Both the position numbers and the translations under genes were made by a program. 64,000 bases of DNA from Psychroserpens sp. SPM9 (lineage in GTDB: Bacteria > Bacteroidota > Bacteroidia > Flavobacteriales > Flavobacteriaceae), in contig NZ_JANZNR010000007.1 in assembly GCF_025153525.1 (NCBI RefSeq), positions 62,001-126,000 of the forward strand. Direction: 5' to 3'. A model generated the notes under the pieces. It searched no databases, was not told where the DNA came from, and saw only the letters and a program-made list of their open reading frames with translations. This document shows positions 42,043 to 52,157 of the stretch, one piece after another (the first letter of the stretch is position 1; each line of letters starts with the position of its first letter).

Positions 42043-43953
42043 TTAATTATTAAGATTGTATGCATATATGGTTTTATCATTGGCTTTGTAATAGAGATAC
42101 CCTCCAAACTCATCTACCTGATACTCTGGCTTTTTATCTTTTAAAATAATTTCTTTATCAACGTTTCCAGTATCTTTATTTACCTTAACTAATCCTACAC
42201 CTCCATCTAATTTTGTTAAAATAAACTGTGCGTTTTCGGTTGCAGATGAAGCTTTAAAACGGGTTGATAAATAATCAAATGATGCGCCTGCAATTCCTGC
42301 AAACATATCGGCAGCTCTTTTGGCTTCTTTACCATAATCGTTATAACTACCTAAATCATTTACACTTCCATAAGCACTTCTATTGGCTCCAGCTCTGGCG
42401 CTCATAGAGACTGTCAATGCCGTAGAAGCTACAGCTGTTATACCTCCTACTATTTTTCCAAAAGTACTTCTACCTGGAGATTTATAATAGGTGTGGTAAT
42501 TTTCGTTTCCGTCATAACTTAATGCGGTCATATTTTGACTGGAAGATAAAAATATACTGCCATTTCTAATTTCCATGTGGTTAGGATCTTCTTTTTCTTC
42601 AAAATCGCATTTTGCTAAATCACTTACTTCACCACTATTGGCATCGACTGCCATTATTTTACCATCTGCAGCAATTAAATACCTATTGTTTTCATTATCA
42701 AAAGTCGAAGCCACTGAGGTTGCATTTTTATATTTTAATGGTTTATTCCATACTTCCTCTCCGGTTTCTAAATTTACAATATTGGCATCTTCACTTGTAA
42801 TATAGATTAAACCTTGAGGTGAATGTGCCATCACCATAATATTTTCTCCTGTTTTAAGGGGCTTTTTAAAAAGGGTTTTTCCATCAAATGATATCTTATT
42901 AATACCACCTTCATAAATCCCGAAGAGAATCCCGTCTTCCATCACATAAAAATGTTGCACATAACCTTTGGTTTTGGGTGCTTTATCCCATAAATCTTCT
43001 CCTGTAGCCGCACTAAACATAGTGATTTTTGATTCTGATTTAGCAGCTAACGCACCACTTCCTCCAGCAACATCACTCACAACAGCTAAGCCTTGTGGCA
43101 AAATTTCAAAATTTGAAACGATTCCTTTTACTTTTCTGTCATCTTGCCATAATTCAGCTCCATTGCTTCCTATTTTATGTATTCTAGTATTCTTACCATT
43201 TGAAGTAGTTTCAAAGCCATAGATTTCTTTTTCGGTTTTATCAGCAACCATCCAATTAACCCCTTTAATTTTAGTTTGCCATAAATCTTCACCTGAATGT
43301 GATTTTGCAATTAGACCTTGTGCTGTTGGAATGATCAAAAAGTCTTTTAGTAACAGAGGTGTACCCGTGACACTAAAATCTTTGGCAATACCAACTCTAC
43401 CTGGGTTATCTAAAAAAAAGCTATAGTCTAATTTTGAAGTATTTAAATCATAAACAGCCACCTTAGGTGTCATCTTTTCAAACTTATCTCCTTCTTTTTG
43501 AATACCACTCACCACCAATTTATTTTGTGGTAATATAACATTGCAAGTGTATATTTGATTCCAGTTATCATTTTCAGAATTGAAAATAACTTTACCCTGA
43601 ACATAATCTATAACCGCTCGCTTGGTTTTAGCAAGTCCAGCAAACTTAGATCCCGCGCCTTGTGAGACTACGATATATGGTGAGTTAGGAATAAAATCTG
43701 TTTCTTCTGGTTTTAATTTACCAAAATTAGTGAATGTAAAAACCGGTTGGCTTTCGGTGGGTTTAATTCCCACTAAACCATCGTTAGTTGCCACAACTAA
43801 AATACCACCTACAGTAAGTGTCATTTCGTTAATTTTTGAACCTAAATCATAATTTTGATTAGGTGTTTCAGCTTTTTGAGCACTAAGTGAAGTTACACTC
43901 ACAAAGAATGCAACCATCACTAAGTTCTTTAGTTGAATTAATAGCGTTTTCAT
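42043..43953 (-). CDS. Secreted PQQ-like beta-propeller protein
   Basis: A 636-residue protein with signal peptide (VMVAFFVSVTSLSAQ). Repeated units of about 40-50 residues with GEDLWQTKIKG, AELWQDDRKV, GEDLWDKAPKT, GEEVWNKPLKY have the GxxxW pattern of quinoprotein-type propeller blades. No enzyme residues are evident. It could be a scaffold or ligand-binding protein outside the inner membrane. It follows the lipoprotein gene by 11 bp and both face the TPR kinase operon, with which it may share control. Confidence 0.8.
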   Translation of the reverse strand: MKTLLIQLKNLVMVAFFVSVTSLSAQKAETPNQNYDLGSKINEMTLTVGGILVVATNDGLVGIKPTESQPVFTFTNFGKLKPEETDFIPNSPYIVVSQGAGSKFAGLAKTKRAVIDYVQGKVIFNSENDNWNQIYTCNVILPQNKLVVSGIQKEGDKFEKMTPKVAVYDLNTSKLDYSFFLDNPGRVGIAKDFSVTGTPLLLKDFLIIPTAQGLIAKSHSGEDLWQTKIKGVNWMVADKTEKEIYGFETTSNGKNTRIHKIGSNGAELWQDDRKVKGIVSNFEILPQGLAVVSDVAGGSGALAAKSESKITMFSAATGEDLWDKAPKTKGYVQHFYVMEDGILFGIYEGGINKISFDGKTLFKKPLKTGENIMVMAHSPQGLIYITSEDANIVNLETGEEVWNKPLKYKNATSVASTFDNENNRYLIAADGKIMAVDANSGEVSDLAKCDFEEKEDPNHMEIRNGSIFLSSSQNMTALSYDGNENYHTYYKSPGRSTFGKIVGGITAVASTALTVSMSARAGANRSAYGSVNDLGSYNDYGKEAKRAADMFAGIAGASFDYLSTRFKASSATENAQFILTKLDGGVGLVKVNKDTGNVDKEIILKDKKPEYQVDEFGGYLYYKANDKTIYAYNLNN

Positions 43954-43964
43954 ATCAACTTGTT

Positions 43965-44504
43965 TTAATCTAAAATTTGTTTACCTAAGTTAAAAGAGCC
44001 CTCTGTAATTGTTTTCACAGACTGGTCGCCATTTAAGTTTTTGCAAGTAAACTGGAAAGTTCCAACAAGTTTCGTATCGGTTTCTTCAGATACTTTTAAA
44101 AACCCAACAGCACTATTATCATAAGGTGCTTGCCAAATTTCGGTTGTAGAATTTTGCGGATTATTTAAATCGACATCTGTTTCTGTATAGGATGCGACAT
44201 TAACATTTGAAATCACAGAACCATCAATATCATAAGTTCCCACGCCTTCATAACCCCAAATTGTAAATGAAAATGCATTCCCATCGCTATTAGAAGCTAT
44301 TATAACTAAGTTTTGTCCACCATTAGCAATTGTTGCCGATGACGATATTTCCATAGACTGGTACGATGTTCCGTCTACTTTTGCCACTAATACTCCTGAA
44401 GGTGCATTTCCTGGTCCGCCACCATCATCATCACTAGAGCACGATGTTAGTGTTACCAATGAAGCAGTCATTATTAATACCATAAATTGTCTTAAATTTC
44501 TCAT
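43965..44504 (-). CDS. Lipoprotein, unknown (DUF6252-like)
   Basis: A 179-residue protein with a lipoprotein signal, VTLTSCSSDDDGG (lipid Cys about residue 22; the SDDDGG after it is usual for flavobacterial surface lipoproteins). The rest is beta-rich and resembles the DUF6252 type (VAKVDGTSYQS start; EGSFNL end). Function unknown. It is first gene of an operon with the propeller protein and has a promoter with an upstream palindrome. Confidence 0.78.
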   Translation of the reverse strand: MRNLRQFMVLIMTASLVTLTSCSSDDDGGGPGNAPSGVLVAKVDGTSYQSMEISSSATIANGGQNLVIIASNSDGNAFSFTIWGYEGVGTYDIDGSVISNVNVASYTETDVDLNNPQNSTTEIWQAPYDNSAVGFLKVSEETDTKLVGTFQFTCKNLNGDQSVKTITEGSFNLGKQILD

Positions 44505-44533
44505 TGTTGAATAGTTTTTGGTTCATAATGAGA

Positions 44534-44564
44534 CAAAGTTGCGATTTAACACAAGGCAAGACAA
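44534..44564 (-). promoter_or_regulatory. Promoter of the lipoprotein-propeller operon
   Basis: On the minus strand TTG (44562-44564), 20 bases, then CAACTTTG (44534-44541), one mismatch from TAnnTTTG. The TTG adjoins the palindrome at 44563-44582. Confidence 0.55.
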
Positions 44565-44582
44565 TACGACATATGTCGTATT
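44563..44582. promoter_or_regulatory. Perfect 20-bp palindrome, putative activator site
   Basis: AATACGACATATGTCGTATT is its own reverse complement. It lies at about -33 to -55 of the lipoprotein operon, where activators bind, and contains TACG-N8-CGTA as does the site before the LuxR-type regulator gene. Confidence 0.6.
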
Positions 44583-44584
44583 TT

Positions 44585-45535
44585 TTAGAAGGTAATGTGA
44601 GAAAACCTAGTATTTACAAGGCTTTTTTTATGTTCTAATTGTTGAAGGAAGTTAAGATGCGCTTCCGATTTGGAATTAAAAGGACGATGCGCAAGGCCTT
44701 TTTGAATTTCATCTACGGCCATCATAGTTTGTTCTGCATCTTGATCAATCCAGACCTTTTTAAAAGAGCTCCAAATATAATTTACTGCGAGAGTATTAGG
44801 ATGCACTAGGTCATCTTTATAAAATCTATAATCGCGTAATTCGTCCATCATAATTTCATAAGACGGAAAGTAATGGCGGCCATTTCTAGGCGCAACCAGT
44901 TGATGTATAGCAGCAATTAAATGTGATTTACTCAAGGTGTTTTCTACAAAACCATCTTTAATATGACGAACAGGAGACACTGTAAATATAAATGAGGCTT
45001 CAGGATTTACGCTTCTAATTAAACTAATGATAGCTTCTAAAGACTCGGTAATTTGCGTTACAGAAAGTAATTCTTTTAAAAACTTTTTCTGCGGCATTTT
45101 ATGACAATTCGCCACTAGCCTGTCATTTTCGATGAAACGGTAAGCCCAAGCAGTTCCCAGAGTGATAATAATGTGAGAAGCCTCCTTTAAAAACTGATGC
45201 GTGGTCGCTATTTCTGTATTTAAATTGTTAAGTAATTGATCTTCGGAAACATGACTCAAACGAGAATGTGCTTCAAAACAATGCCATTGTTCATTGTGAA
45301 AAAAGAGTTCGTTTTTATTATATCTTTTTTCATTAACAGCATGGGTAATCAAGGTTTCAATCGCTAAAGGATGAAATAAAATACCAAAAGGATTTTGGTA
45401 CTGCTGAAACTTATAATATGCGAATTTTTCACCAATATTTTCTGAAAAACAAGATCCTAACAATAACACTTTCGAGTTGTAATCTATTGGATTAAACTGC
45501 TGCGGTTGTAATGGTATTTTGGTTTGAAAATTCAT
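44585..45535 (-). CDS. GSCFA-domain protein
   Basis: A 316-residue protein of the GSCFA family, found in Bacteroidota: VLLLGSCFSENIGEKF (the namesake GSCFS), NPFGILFHPLAIE, ITLGTAWAYRF, FTVSPVRHIKDG and HPNTLAVNYIWSSFKKVW. The fold is SGNH-hydrolase-like; substrate is unknown. It follows alaS at 38 bp with a CCTGAAAC palindrome between. Confidence 0.88.
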   Translation of the reverse strand: MNFQTKIPLQPQQFNPIDYNSKVLLLGSCFSENIGEKFAYYKFQQYQNPFGILFHPLAIETLITHAVNEKRYNKNELFFHNEQWHCFEAHSRLSHVSEDQLLNNLNTEIATTHQFLKEASHIIITLGTAWAYRFIENDRLVANCHKMPQKKFLKELLSVTQITESLEAIISLIRSVNPEASFIFTVSPVRHIKDGFVENTLSKSHLIAAIHQLVAPRNGRHYFPSYEIMMDELRDYRFYKDDLVHPNTLAVNYIWSSFKKVWIDQDAEQTMMAVDEIQKGLAHRPFNSKSEAHLNFLQQLEHKKSLVNTRFSHITF

Positions 45536-45542
45536 TAATTAT

Positions 45543-45570
45543 GAGATCCTGAAACAAGTTCAGGTTGACG
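45543..45570. repeat. CCTGAAACAAGTTCAGG palindrome between alaS and the GSCFA gene
   Basis: GAGATCCTGAAACAAG then TTCAGGTTGACG, differing from the 21365 copy at only two positions in 28. Confidence 0.8.
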
Positions 45571-45573
45571 ACA

Positions 45574-48189
45574 TTAGTTTAAATATGCCTTAGCTGCCTT
45601 TAAAGCTTCATCAATTCCTTGCGGATGTTTTCCTCCTGCAGTAGCAAAAAATGGTTGTCCGCCACCACCACCTTGGATGTAACTTCCTAATTCCCTAACA
45701 ATAGTCCCAGCATTTAAATTTTTACTAGCAACTAATTCCTTAGAAATATAGCAAGACAAAATAGCTTTTCCTTCGTTTTCTGCGCCAAATAATAAAAACA
45801 AATTATCAAATTGGCTTCCTAATTCGAAGCACACATCTTTAATTCCGGCAGCATCTAGATCTATTTTTTTAGCTAGAAACTTAACATCATTAATCTCTAT
45901 TATTTCCTTTTTAAGATCGCCTTTAATAGACTTAGCTTTTTCTTTGAGTAAACTATCTATTTGTTTTTTAAGACTTGTGTTTTCCTCTTGTAAACTTTGT
46001 AGTGCTTTTACAGGTTCTTTTGCATTATTGAGTAGATCTCTCATTTCGAAATACACTCTGTTATTCTCAAAATAAAAATCTTTAACGGCATCACTTGTAA
46101 TGGCCTCAATACGCCGAATACCGGCAGCAACAGCACCTTCTGATACTATTTTAAAATGCCAAATATCACCTGTGTTTTTAACGTGTGTACCACCACATAA
46201 TTCGATAGATTGACCAAAGCGAACCGTACGAACAGTATCTCCATACTTTTCGCCAAACAACGCCATTGCACCTTCATCTATAGCTTTTTGCATAGGAATA
46301 TTACGTTGCTCGTTTAGCGGCAGTTTTCCTTCGATACGTCTGTTGACAAAATTTTCAACATCACGTAATTCTTCAACGGTCAGTTTTGAAAAATGTGAAA
46401 AATCAAAACGTAAATATTTAGAATGTACAGCAGATCCTTTTTGTTCAACATGAGTTCCTAAAACCTCGCGAAGTGCCTGATGTAATAAATGCGTTGCTGT
46501 GTGATTACACTCAGTTCTATAACGTTGTTTCTCGTCTACAGAGGCTCTTAATGTTGCATTGATATCTTTTGGTAAATTTTTAGCAAAATGGACAACAATA
46601 TTATTCTCACGTTTGGTATCGATTATGTAAACAATATCACCATGAGCATCTTCTAAATAACCCTTATCACCAACTTGCCCGCCACCTTCAGCATAAAAAG
46701 GTGTGATATTAAATACCAATTGGTACTGTTCACCATCTTTCTTTGAGGTTACTTTTCTGTATTTCGTAATTTTAACCTGCGCTTCTAAGGTATCATAACC
46801 AATAAATTCTTGTTCTTCATCATCGATAAGAATTGTCCAGTCATCAGATTTTAGTGCTGACGCTTTTTTGCCTCTTTCCTGTTGTTCTTTAAGTTTTTTG
46901 TTGAATTCGTCATGATTATAAGTAAAGCCATTCTCACGAAGAATCAAATCGGTTAAATCTTCAGGAAAACCGTAGGTATCTTTAAGCTCAAAAACTTTAT
47001 TTCCTGAAATTTCTTTAGAATTAGAATGAGTTATAATTCGGTCGAGTAACATTAAACCTTGATCTAAGGTTCTCAAGAACGAACTTTCTTCTTCCTTAAT
47101 CACATTTTCAATGATTTGGCGTTGTACTTTAAGTTCAGGAAATGCAGTCCCCATTTTATTCACCAAAACATCTACCAATCTGTAAATAAACGGTTCTTTT
47201 TTATCGAGAAATGTAAATCCGTAACGAATAGCACGACGTAAAATTCTACGAATCACATAACCTGCTCCTGTATTACTTGGTAGTTGACCATCGGCAATCG
47301 AAAAAGCGACTGCACGCACATGATCTGAAATCACACGAATAGCGACATCGACCTTTTCATTTTTCCCATAGTCTTTATCTGCAATTGTCTCAATCTCGCG
47401 AATAATAGGCGTAAATACATCGGTATCATAATTAGACTGAACACCTTGTAACACCATACACAAACGTTCAAAGCCCATACCTGTATCGATATGTTTATCG
47501 GGAAGATTCTCTAAGCTTCCGTTGGCTTTACGATTGTATTGCATAAATACCAGATTCCAGATTTCGACCACCTGGGGATGATCCATATTGACTAATGACT
47601 TGCCATCTACTTTTGCTTTTTCTTCAGCTGAACGAATATCTACATGAATTTCACTACAAGGACCACAAGGACCTTGGTCTCCCATTTCCCAAAAATTATC
47701 CTTTTTGTTTCCCATAAGGATACGATCTTCAGAAATGTAATTTTTCCAGAAATCATAAGCCTCTTGGTCCATTGGCAACTTATCAGCATCTTCACTACCT
47801 TCAAAGACAGTTACATATAAAATATCTTTATCTATACCGAATTTTTCAGTTAACAATTCCCAAGCCCAAGCGATAGCTTCCTTTTTAAAATAATCTCCAA
47901 AACTCCAGTTTCCGAGCATTTCAAAAAGCGTGTGATGATAGGTATCATATCCTACTTCTTCTAAATCATTATGCTTTCCTGAAACACGGAGGCATTTTTG
48001 AGAATCTGCAATACGATTGTTCTTAGGTTGTGCATTTCCGAGGAAAAACTCTTTGAAAGGTGCCATCCCTGAATTGACAAACATTAAGGTTGGATCATCT
48101 TTTAAAACCATAGGTGCAGAGGGCACAATGCTATGTTTTTTTTCTTCAAAGAAGTTTAAAAAGGTATTTCGGATGTCTTGAGACTTCAT
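45574..48189 (-). CDS. alaS: Alanyl-tRNA synthetase
   Basis: An 871-residue class II synthetase: N-terminal [19 protein letters not shown] and [14 protein letters not shown], class II core with [13 protein letters not shown], editing domain with [11 protein letters not shown] and the [12 protein letters not shown] zinc site, and a C-terminal domain with [15 protein letters not shown]. It charges tRNA-Ala and edits mischarged Ser/Gly. Full length. Confidence 0.97.
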   Translation of the reverse strand: MKSQDIRNTFLNFFEEKKHSIVPSAPMVLKDDPTLMFVNSGMAPFKEFFLGNAQPKNNRIADSQKCLRVSGKHNDLEEVGYDTYHHTLFEMLGNWSFGDYFKKEAIAWAWELLTEKFGIDKDILYVTVFEGSEDADKLPMDQEAYDFWKNYISEDRILMGNKKDNFWEMGDQGPCGPCSEIHVDIRSAEEKAKVDGKSLVNMDHPQVVEIWNLVFMQYNRKANGSLENLPDKHIDTGMGFERLCMVLQGVQSNYDTDVFTPIIREIETIADKDYGKNEKVDVAIRVISDHVRAVAFSIADGQLPSNTGAGYVIRRILRRAIRYGFTFLDKKEPFIYRLVDVLVNKMGTAFPELKVQRQIIENVIKEEESSFLRTLDQGLMLLDRIITHSNSKEISGNKVFELKDTYGFPEDLTDLILRENGFTYNHDEFNKKLKEQQERGKKASALKSDDWTILIDDEEQEFIGYDTLEAQVKITKYRKVTSKKDGEQYQLVFNITPFYAEGGGQVGDKGYLEDAHGDIVYIIDTKRENNIVVHFAKNLPKDINATLRASVDEKQRYRTECNHTATHLLHQALREVLGTHVEQKGSAVHSKYLRFDFSHFSKLTVEELRDVENFVNRRIEGKLPLNEQRNIPMQKAIDEGAMALFGEKYGDTVRTVRFGQSIELCGGTHVKNTGDIWHFKIVSEGAVAAGIRRIEAITSDAVKDFYFENNRVYFEMRDLLNNAKEPVKALQSLQEENTSLKKQIDSLLKEKAKSIKGDLKKEIIEINDVKFLAKKIDLDAAGIKDVCFELGSQFDNLFLLFGAENEGKAILSCYISKELVASKNLNAGTIVRELGSYIQGGGGGQPFFATAGGKHPQGIDEALKAAKAYLN

Positions 48190-48244
48190 ATTCAGCAGTT
48201 AACACGTTACTTCTTATAAATTACTTTAAATAAGAAACTATTTA

Positions 48245-48252
48245 TATATTTG
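48245..48252 (+). promoter_or_regulatory. -7 element for the M23 peptidase-MerR unit
   Basis: TATATTTG, a full match to TAnnTTTG, 44 bases before the ATG at 48296. No TTG at the expected spacing, so the -33 part is weak. Confidence 0.45.
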
Positions 48253-48295
48253 TAATTCGTTCTATTATTCTTGCAAAAATAGAACTTTTTAAGAT

Positions 48296-49267
48296 ATGTC
48301 TAAAGTAAAATATTATTACGATCCAGAAACGCTTTCTTACCGCAAAATTGAGCGTAAGAAAGGAAAGACGATTAAGTTCGGTTTCATCTTTTTATTGGCC
48401 TCAGCACTTTTTGGCTTTTTATTCGTTTTTATTGCTAGCCAGTATATCGAATCTCCCAGAGAACGTGCTTTAAAACGTGAACTATCGAACATGGAATTGC
48501 AATATGAATTATTAAACAAACGTGTTAATAATGCATTTGCTGCTTTAGAAAGTGTTGAAGAGCGCGATAATTCTATTTACAGATTGTATTTTGAAGCCAA
48601 TCCCATTCCTGAAGAACAACGACGTGCTGGATTTGGAGGTGTAAACCGCTATAAAAAATACGAAGGTTACGATAATTCTAAACTTATCATAGAGAGTAAT
48701 AAACGTATCGATTTATTACAAAAAGCAATTGTTGTACAATCGCGATCATTAGATGAAATTGCTGTATTGGCCGAAGACAAAGAAAAATTCTTAGCTTCAA
48801 TTCCAGCCATACAACCCGTACGTAACAAAGACTTAAAGCATATGGCGTCTGGATATGGTTATAGAACAGATCCGTTTACAAAGGTGCGAAAGTTTCACTT
48901 TGGCATGGATTTCACAGCACCACGTGGCACACCTATTTATGCTACTGGTGATGGTGTTGTTAAACGTGCCGATGCCAACTCTTCGGGCTATGGAAAACAC
49001 ATTAGAATAGACCATGGTTATGGTTATGTTTCACTGTATGCGCATCTCTATCAATACAAAGTACGTGCAAATCAAAAAGTGAAACGTGGCGACTTGATAG
49101 GCTATGTTGGCAGCACTGGAAGATCTGAAGCGCCACATTTACATTATGAAGTGTTTAAGGATGGCGAACGTATCAACCCTATAAATTTCTACTATGGAAA
49201 TTTATCTGCGGAAGAATATGCACGACTATTAGAAAAAGCATCATTAGAAAATCAATCTTTAGACTAA
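48296..49267 (+). CDS. M23-family peptidoglycan peptidase, membrane-anchored
   Basis: A 323-residue protein with one membrane helix (about residues 27-50), a coiled coil (NMELQYELLNKRVNNAFAALE), and a LytM/M23 domain: zinc site HFGMDFTAPRGTPIYA, then HIRIDHGYGYVSLYAHL and SEAPHLHYEVFKDGERINP. It cleaves peptide bonds in peptidoglycan or regulates amidases. The MerR-like gene begins five bases after. Confidence 0.9.
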   Translation: MSKVKYYYDPETLSYRKIERKKGKTIKFGFIFLLASALFGFLFVFIASQYIESPRERALKRELSNMELQYELLNKRVNNAFAALESVEERDNSIYRLYFEANPIPEEQRRAGFGGVNRYKKYEGYDNSKLIIESNKRIDLLQKAIVVQSRSLDEIAVLAEDKEKFLASIPAIQPVRNKDLKHMASGYGYRTDPFTKVRKFHFGMDFTAPRGTPIYATGDGVVKRADANSSGYGKHIRIDHGYGYVSLYAHLYQYKVRANQKVKRGDLIGYVGSTGRSEAPHLHYEVFKDGERINPINFYYGNLSAEEYARLLEKASLENQSLD

Positions 49268-49271
49268 GGCT

Positions 49272-49601
49272 ATGCACATCAATCTTCCTGAAAAACGTTA
49301 TTATGGTATTGGCGAAGTCGCTAAGGCCTTTGGTGTTAATACGTCATTAATACGATTTTGGGAAAAAGAATTTGACGTCTTAAAACCAAAAAAAAATGCG
49401 AAGGGCAACCGAAAGTTTACACCTGAAGACATTAAGAATCTAAAGTTTATTTACCATTTAGTAAAAGAACGTGGATTCACTCTTGAAGGTGCGAAAACGC
49501 ATCTTAAGGAAGACAAAAAACAATCGCTTGATAAATTCCAAATTATTGATAAACTCGAAGGCATTAAAGCCCAACTTATCAAAATAAAATCACAGTTGTA
49601 A
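49272..49601 (+). CDS. MerR-family regulator
   Basis: A 109-residue protein with a MerR helix-turn-helix (YYGIGEVAKAFGVNTSLIRFWEKEF), wing (KKNAKGNRKFTPEDI) and a short C-terminal helix. No metal-binding cysteines. Such short MerR proteins downstream of M23 genes are common in Bacteroidota; target unknown. Confidence 0.88.
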   Translation: MHINLPEKRYYGIGEVAKAFGVNTSLIRFWEKEFDVLKPKKNAKGNRKFTPEDIKNLKFIYHLVKERGFTLEGAKTHLKEDKKQSLDKFQIIDKLEGIKAQLIKIKSQL

Positions 49602-49654
49602 CATAATCTAATTTATTTCAACTAACTAAAACACAACTTTAAAACTATAACATT

Positions 49655-50266
49655 ATGAAAAAATGGCTTATTCCAGTAATTATCATAGCTATTTTAGCTA
49701 TTGGTGGCTATTCTTGGGGAAAAGGATTTAACAACACGGCGGTACAACTTAACGAAAACGTAAGTGAAGCCTGGGGAAATGTACAAACCTCCTACCAACG
49801 TCGAAACGACCTTATTGGAAATCTGGTAAAAACAGTACAAGGTGCTGCCGATTTTGAAAGAGGGACTTTAGAAGCGGTTGTAAAAGCAAGAGCCGAAGCA
49901 ACTAAACCTGAAATCAATATCAATAACGCCGAAGATTTAAGTCCGGAAAAACTAGAACAATTCAATCAGGCTCAGAGTGGTTTAAGCAGTGCGCTTTCTA
50001 GATTATTGTTAGTGGTAGAACGTTATCCTGATTTAAAAACCAATCAGAATTTCTTAAAACTTCAGGACGAATTAGTAAGTACTGAAAACACTATTAATAC
50101 AGCAAGAACACGTTATAATGAAGCTATAAAACCTTATAACATTCATGTTAAAGAATTTCCAAACACCATACTAGCAGGTATGTTTGGTTTTGATGACAAA
50201 CCTTATTTTGATGCTGAAGTTGGTGCTGAAAAACCTGTAGATGTCGACTTTGATTTCAATAAATAA
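49655..50266 (+). CDS. lemA: LemA-family protein
   Basis: A 203-residue protein: membrane helix at residues 4-20 (LIPVIIIAILAIGGYS), then a LemA helical bundle with WGNVQTSYQRRNDLIGNLVKTVQG and VVKARAEATKPE. Its role is unsettled; it usually accompanies TPM-domain proteins, as here (two bases to the next gene). Confidence 0.92.
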   Translation: MKKWLIPVIIIAILAIGGYSWGKGFNNTAVQLNENVSEAWGNVQTSYQRRNDLIGNLVKTVQGAADFERGTLEAVVKARAEATKPEININNAEDLSPEKLEQFNQAQSGLSSALSRLLLVVERYPDLKTNQNFLKLQDELVSTENTINTARTRYNEAIKPYNIHVKEFPNTILAGMFGFDDKPYFDAEVGAEKPVDVDFDFNK

Positions 50267-50268
50267 AC

Positions 50269-50706
50269 ATGTCGAAAGTTGAAGATTTTTTAACCGAAGC
50301 CGAAGAACAGGAGATTATTGATGCCATTCGAAAAGCTGAAAACAGAACCTCTGGAGAAATTAGGATTCATATTGAACATGGAACTGATGCCGATGCCTTC
50401 GAGCGTGCTATGGAAGTTTTTCATTACCTTAAAATGGATAATACCAAACTCCAAAATGCTGTCTTGATTTATGTTGCTGTAGCTGCAAAAACCTTTGTGA
50501 TTTATGGTGACAGAGGTATTAATGATGTGGTTCCTACTGGGTTTTGGGACAGTACCAAGGACATCATGCAATCGCATTTTAAAGCTCAAAGATTTAAACA
50601 AGGCCTTATTGAAGGCGTATTAAAAGCTGGAGCGCAGTTAGAAAAACACTTCCCGTGGCTCCATGGCGATGTTAATGAATTACCTAACGATATATCAAAA
50701 GGATAA
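50269..50706 (+). CDS. TPM-domain protein, cytoplasmic
   Basis: A 145-residue single TPM domain (DFLTEAEEQEIIDAIRKAENRTSGEIRIHIE; VLIYVAVAAKTFVIYGDRGIN). No signal peptide, so unlike the two TPM proteins downstream it should stay in the cytoplasm. TPM domains are linked to phosphatase or photosystem II repair activity in plants; bacterial role unknown. Confidence 0.88.
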   Translation: MSKVEDFLTEAEEQEIIDAIRKAENRTSGEIRIHIEHGTDADAFERAMEVFHYLKMDNTKLQNAVLIYVAVAAKTFVIYGDRGINDVVPTGFWDSTKDIMQSHFKAQRFKQGLIEGVLKAGAQLEKHFPWLHGDVNELPNDISKG

Positions 50707-50751
50707 TTTTAAACTACAAAGTTGAGCCATCCGTAGAATATAAAAAACAGT

Positions 50752-51615
50752 ATGTCACATACAACAAATACACTTCCATTTTTGAATATGAATCAGGTAA
50801 AATATTGGTGCTTGTTGGCATTGTTTTCATTGAGTTTTCAGACTATTTCTGCACAGTTTGACATTCCGCCTATCCCAGATGAGGAAACGAGTGTTTATGA
50901 TTATGTTGACCTTTTATCTGCCACCGAAAAAAACAATTTAGAACAAAAGTTAATTCGGTATTCTGATACAACCTCAACACAAATTGTGGTGGCCATTATA
51001 GCAACTACTAAAGGGGAAAACATTGGACTTCTAACTCCTAAATGGGCACACAAATGGGGTATTGGGCAAGCCAAAGAAGACAATGGTGTTTTTATACTTC
51101 TGGCCAGAGACGATCGTAAAATCTGGATTTCTCCAGGATATGGTGTGGAAGACCGACTTACTGCCGGAATTACAGGAGAACTTACCAGGAACGTTATAAT
51201 TCCTCAATTTAAACGTGGTGATTATTATCAAGGACTCAATCAAGGTGCTGATGCTATTTTTGAAGTGTTAAACGGAAAGTATCAAGGTACACGACAAGGT
51301 GATTCTTCAGACAGTGTGTTTCCTGTATTGTTTATCATATTTATGATTTTCTTCTTTATCATTTTTATTATTGCTATCACGAAAAACAGACGTGGTGGCG
51401 GCAACAATGGAAGTGGTGGAAACCGAACCAACGGAACCAGTATTTTAGACGCAATCATTTTAAGTAATATGGGACGCGGAAGCTATGGTAGCGGAAGTAG
51501 TTCTGGAGGCATCTTTGGAGGCGGTTCTTCTGGTGGTAGTTTTGGCGGAGGCGGTTTTGGTGGTGGCTTTGGAGGCGGTGGTTTCTCTGGAGGTGGTGCT
51601 GGAGGTAGCTGGTAA
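50752..51615 (+). CDS. TPM-domain membrane protein with glycine-rich tail
   Basis: A 287-residue protein. The signal peptide MNQVKYWCLLALFSLSFQT begins at M13, so the real start may be 50788. A TPM domain follows (VYDYVDLLSATEKNNLEQKL; WGIGQAKEDNGVFILLARDDRKIWISPGYGVEDRLT), then a membrane helix (FPVLFIIFMIFFFIIFIIAIT) and about 70 residues of Gly/Ser repeats (GGGFGGGFGGGGFSGGG). This architecture is the usual YgcG type. It should face the periplasm. Confidence 0.9.
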   Translation: MSHTTNTLPFLNMNQVKYWCLLALFSLSFQTISAQFDIPPIPDEETSVYDYVDLLSATEKNNLEQKLIRYSDTTSTQIVVAIIATTKGENIGLLTPKWAHKWGIGQAKEDNGVFILLARDDRKIWISPGYGVEDRLTAGITGELTRNVIIPQFKRGDYYQGLNQGADAIFEVLNGKYQGTRQGDSSDSVFPVLFIIFMIFFFIIFIIAITKNRRGGGNNGSGGNRTNGTSILDAIILSNMGRGSYGSGSSSGGIFGGGSSGGSFGGGGFGGGFGGGGFSGGGAGGSW

Positions 51616-51659
51616 CCTTTTTTGCCTTATTCAAAATTTAAATTCGAAACACATTACTG

Positions 51660-52157
51660 ATGAAAAAAATTGCGATTTATCTTATTCTGATATGTTGTTT
51701 TTCTTGTAAAACAGATCGAGGTATAGGCGTTGATTATAGCTTGCTTCCCGAAAACAAACAACAAAAGGTTGTTCTTGATTTATCTCATGTATTTTCAGCC
51801 AAACAAATCGCATCGTTGTCTCAGAAAATAATTGATTATGAGAAACGAACCAGCAATGAAATTGCAGTCTTAACGGTCGATTCTATTGCACCTTTTGAAG
51901 ACATTCAAGTTTATAGTAGTGCCATTGGAGATTATTGGGGTGTTGGAAAAAAAGACATCAATAATGGTTTAGTAATTGTGTTGAGAAAAAACCAAAAACA
52001 CGTATGGCTTTCAACAGGAGATGGTACCACCAAGGTTTTAACAGATGCTATTTGTCAAACTATCATAGACGATTTTATGATTCCCTATTTTAAAGAAGGC
52101 AACTATTACTTAGGCATAGATAAAGGCTTGGATGTAATCATGTCCAAATGGAATTAG
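51660..52157 (+). CDS. TPM-domain lipoprotein
   Basis: A 165-residue protein with a lipoprotein signal (IYLILICCFSCKTDRG) and a TPM domain (VLDLSHVFSAKQIASLSQKIIDYEKRTSNEIAVLTV; WGVGKKDINNGLVIVLRKNQKHVWLSTGDGTTKVL). Third TPM gene in a row; it lacks the glycine tail. Its last four bases overlap the end of the convergent outer-membrane gene. Confidence 0.87.
   Translation: MKKIAIYLILICCFSCKTDRGIGVDYSLLPENKQQKVVLDLSHVFSAKQIASLSQKIIDYEKRTSNEIAVLTVDSIAPFEDIQVYSSAIGDYWGVGKKDINNGLVIVLRKNQKHVWLSTGDGTTKVLTDAICQTIIDDFMIPYFKEGNYYLGIDKGLDVIMSKWN

Noticed and set aside
51485-51709. Val/Ala/Glu-rich frame over the glycine-rich tail
   Set aside because: Low-complexity shadow of GGN codons in another frame.
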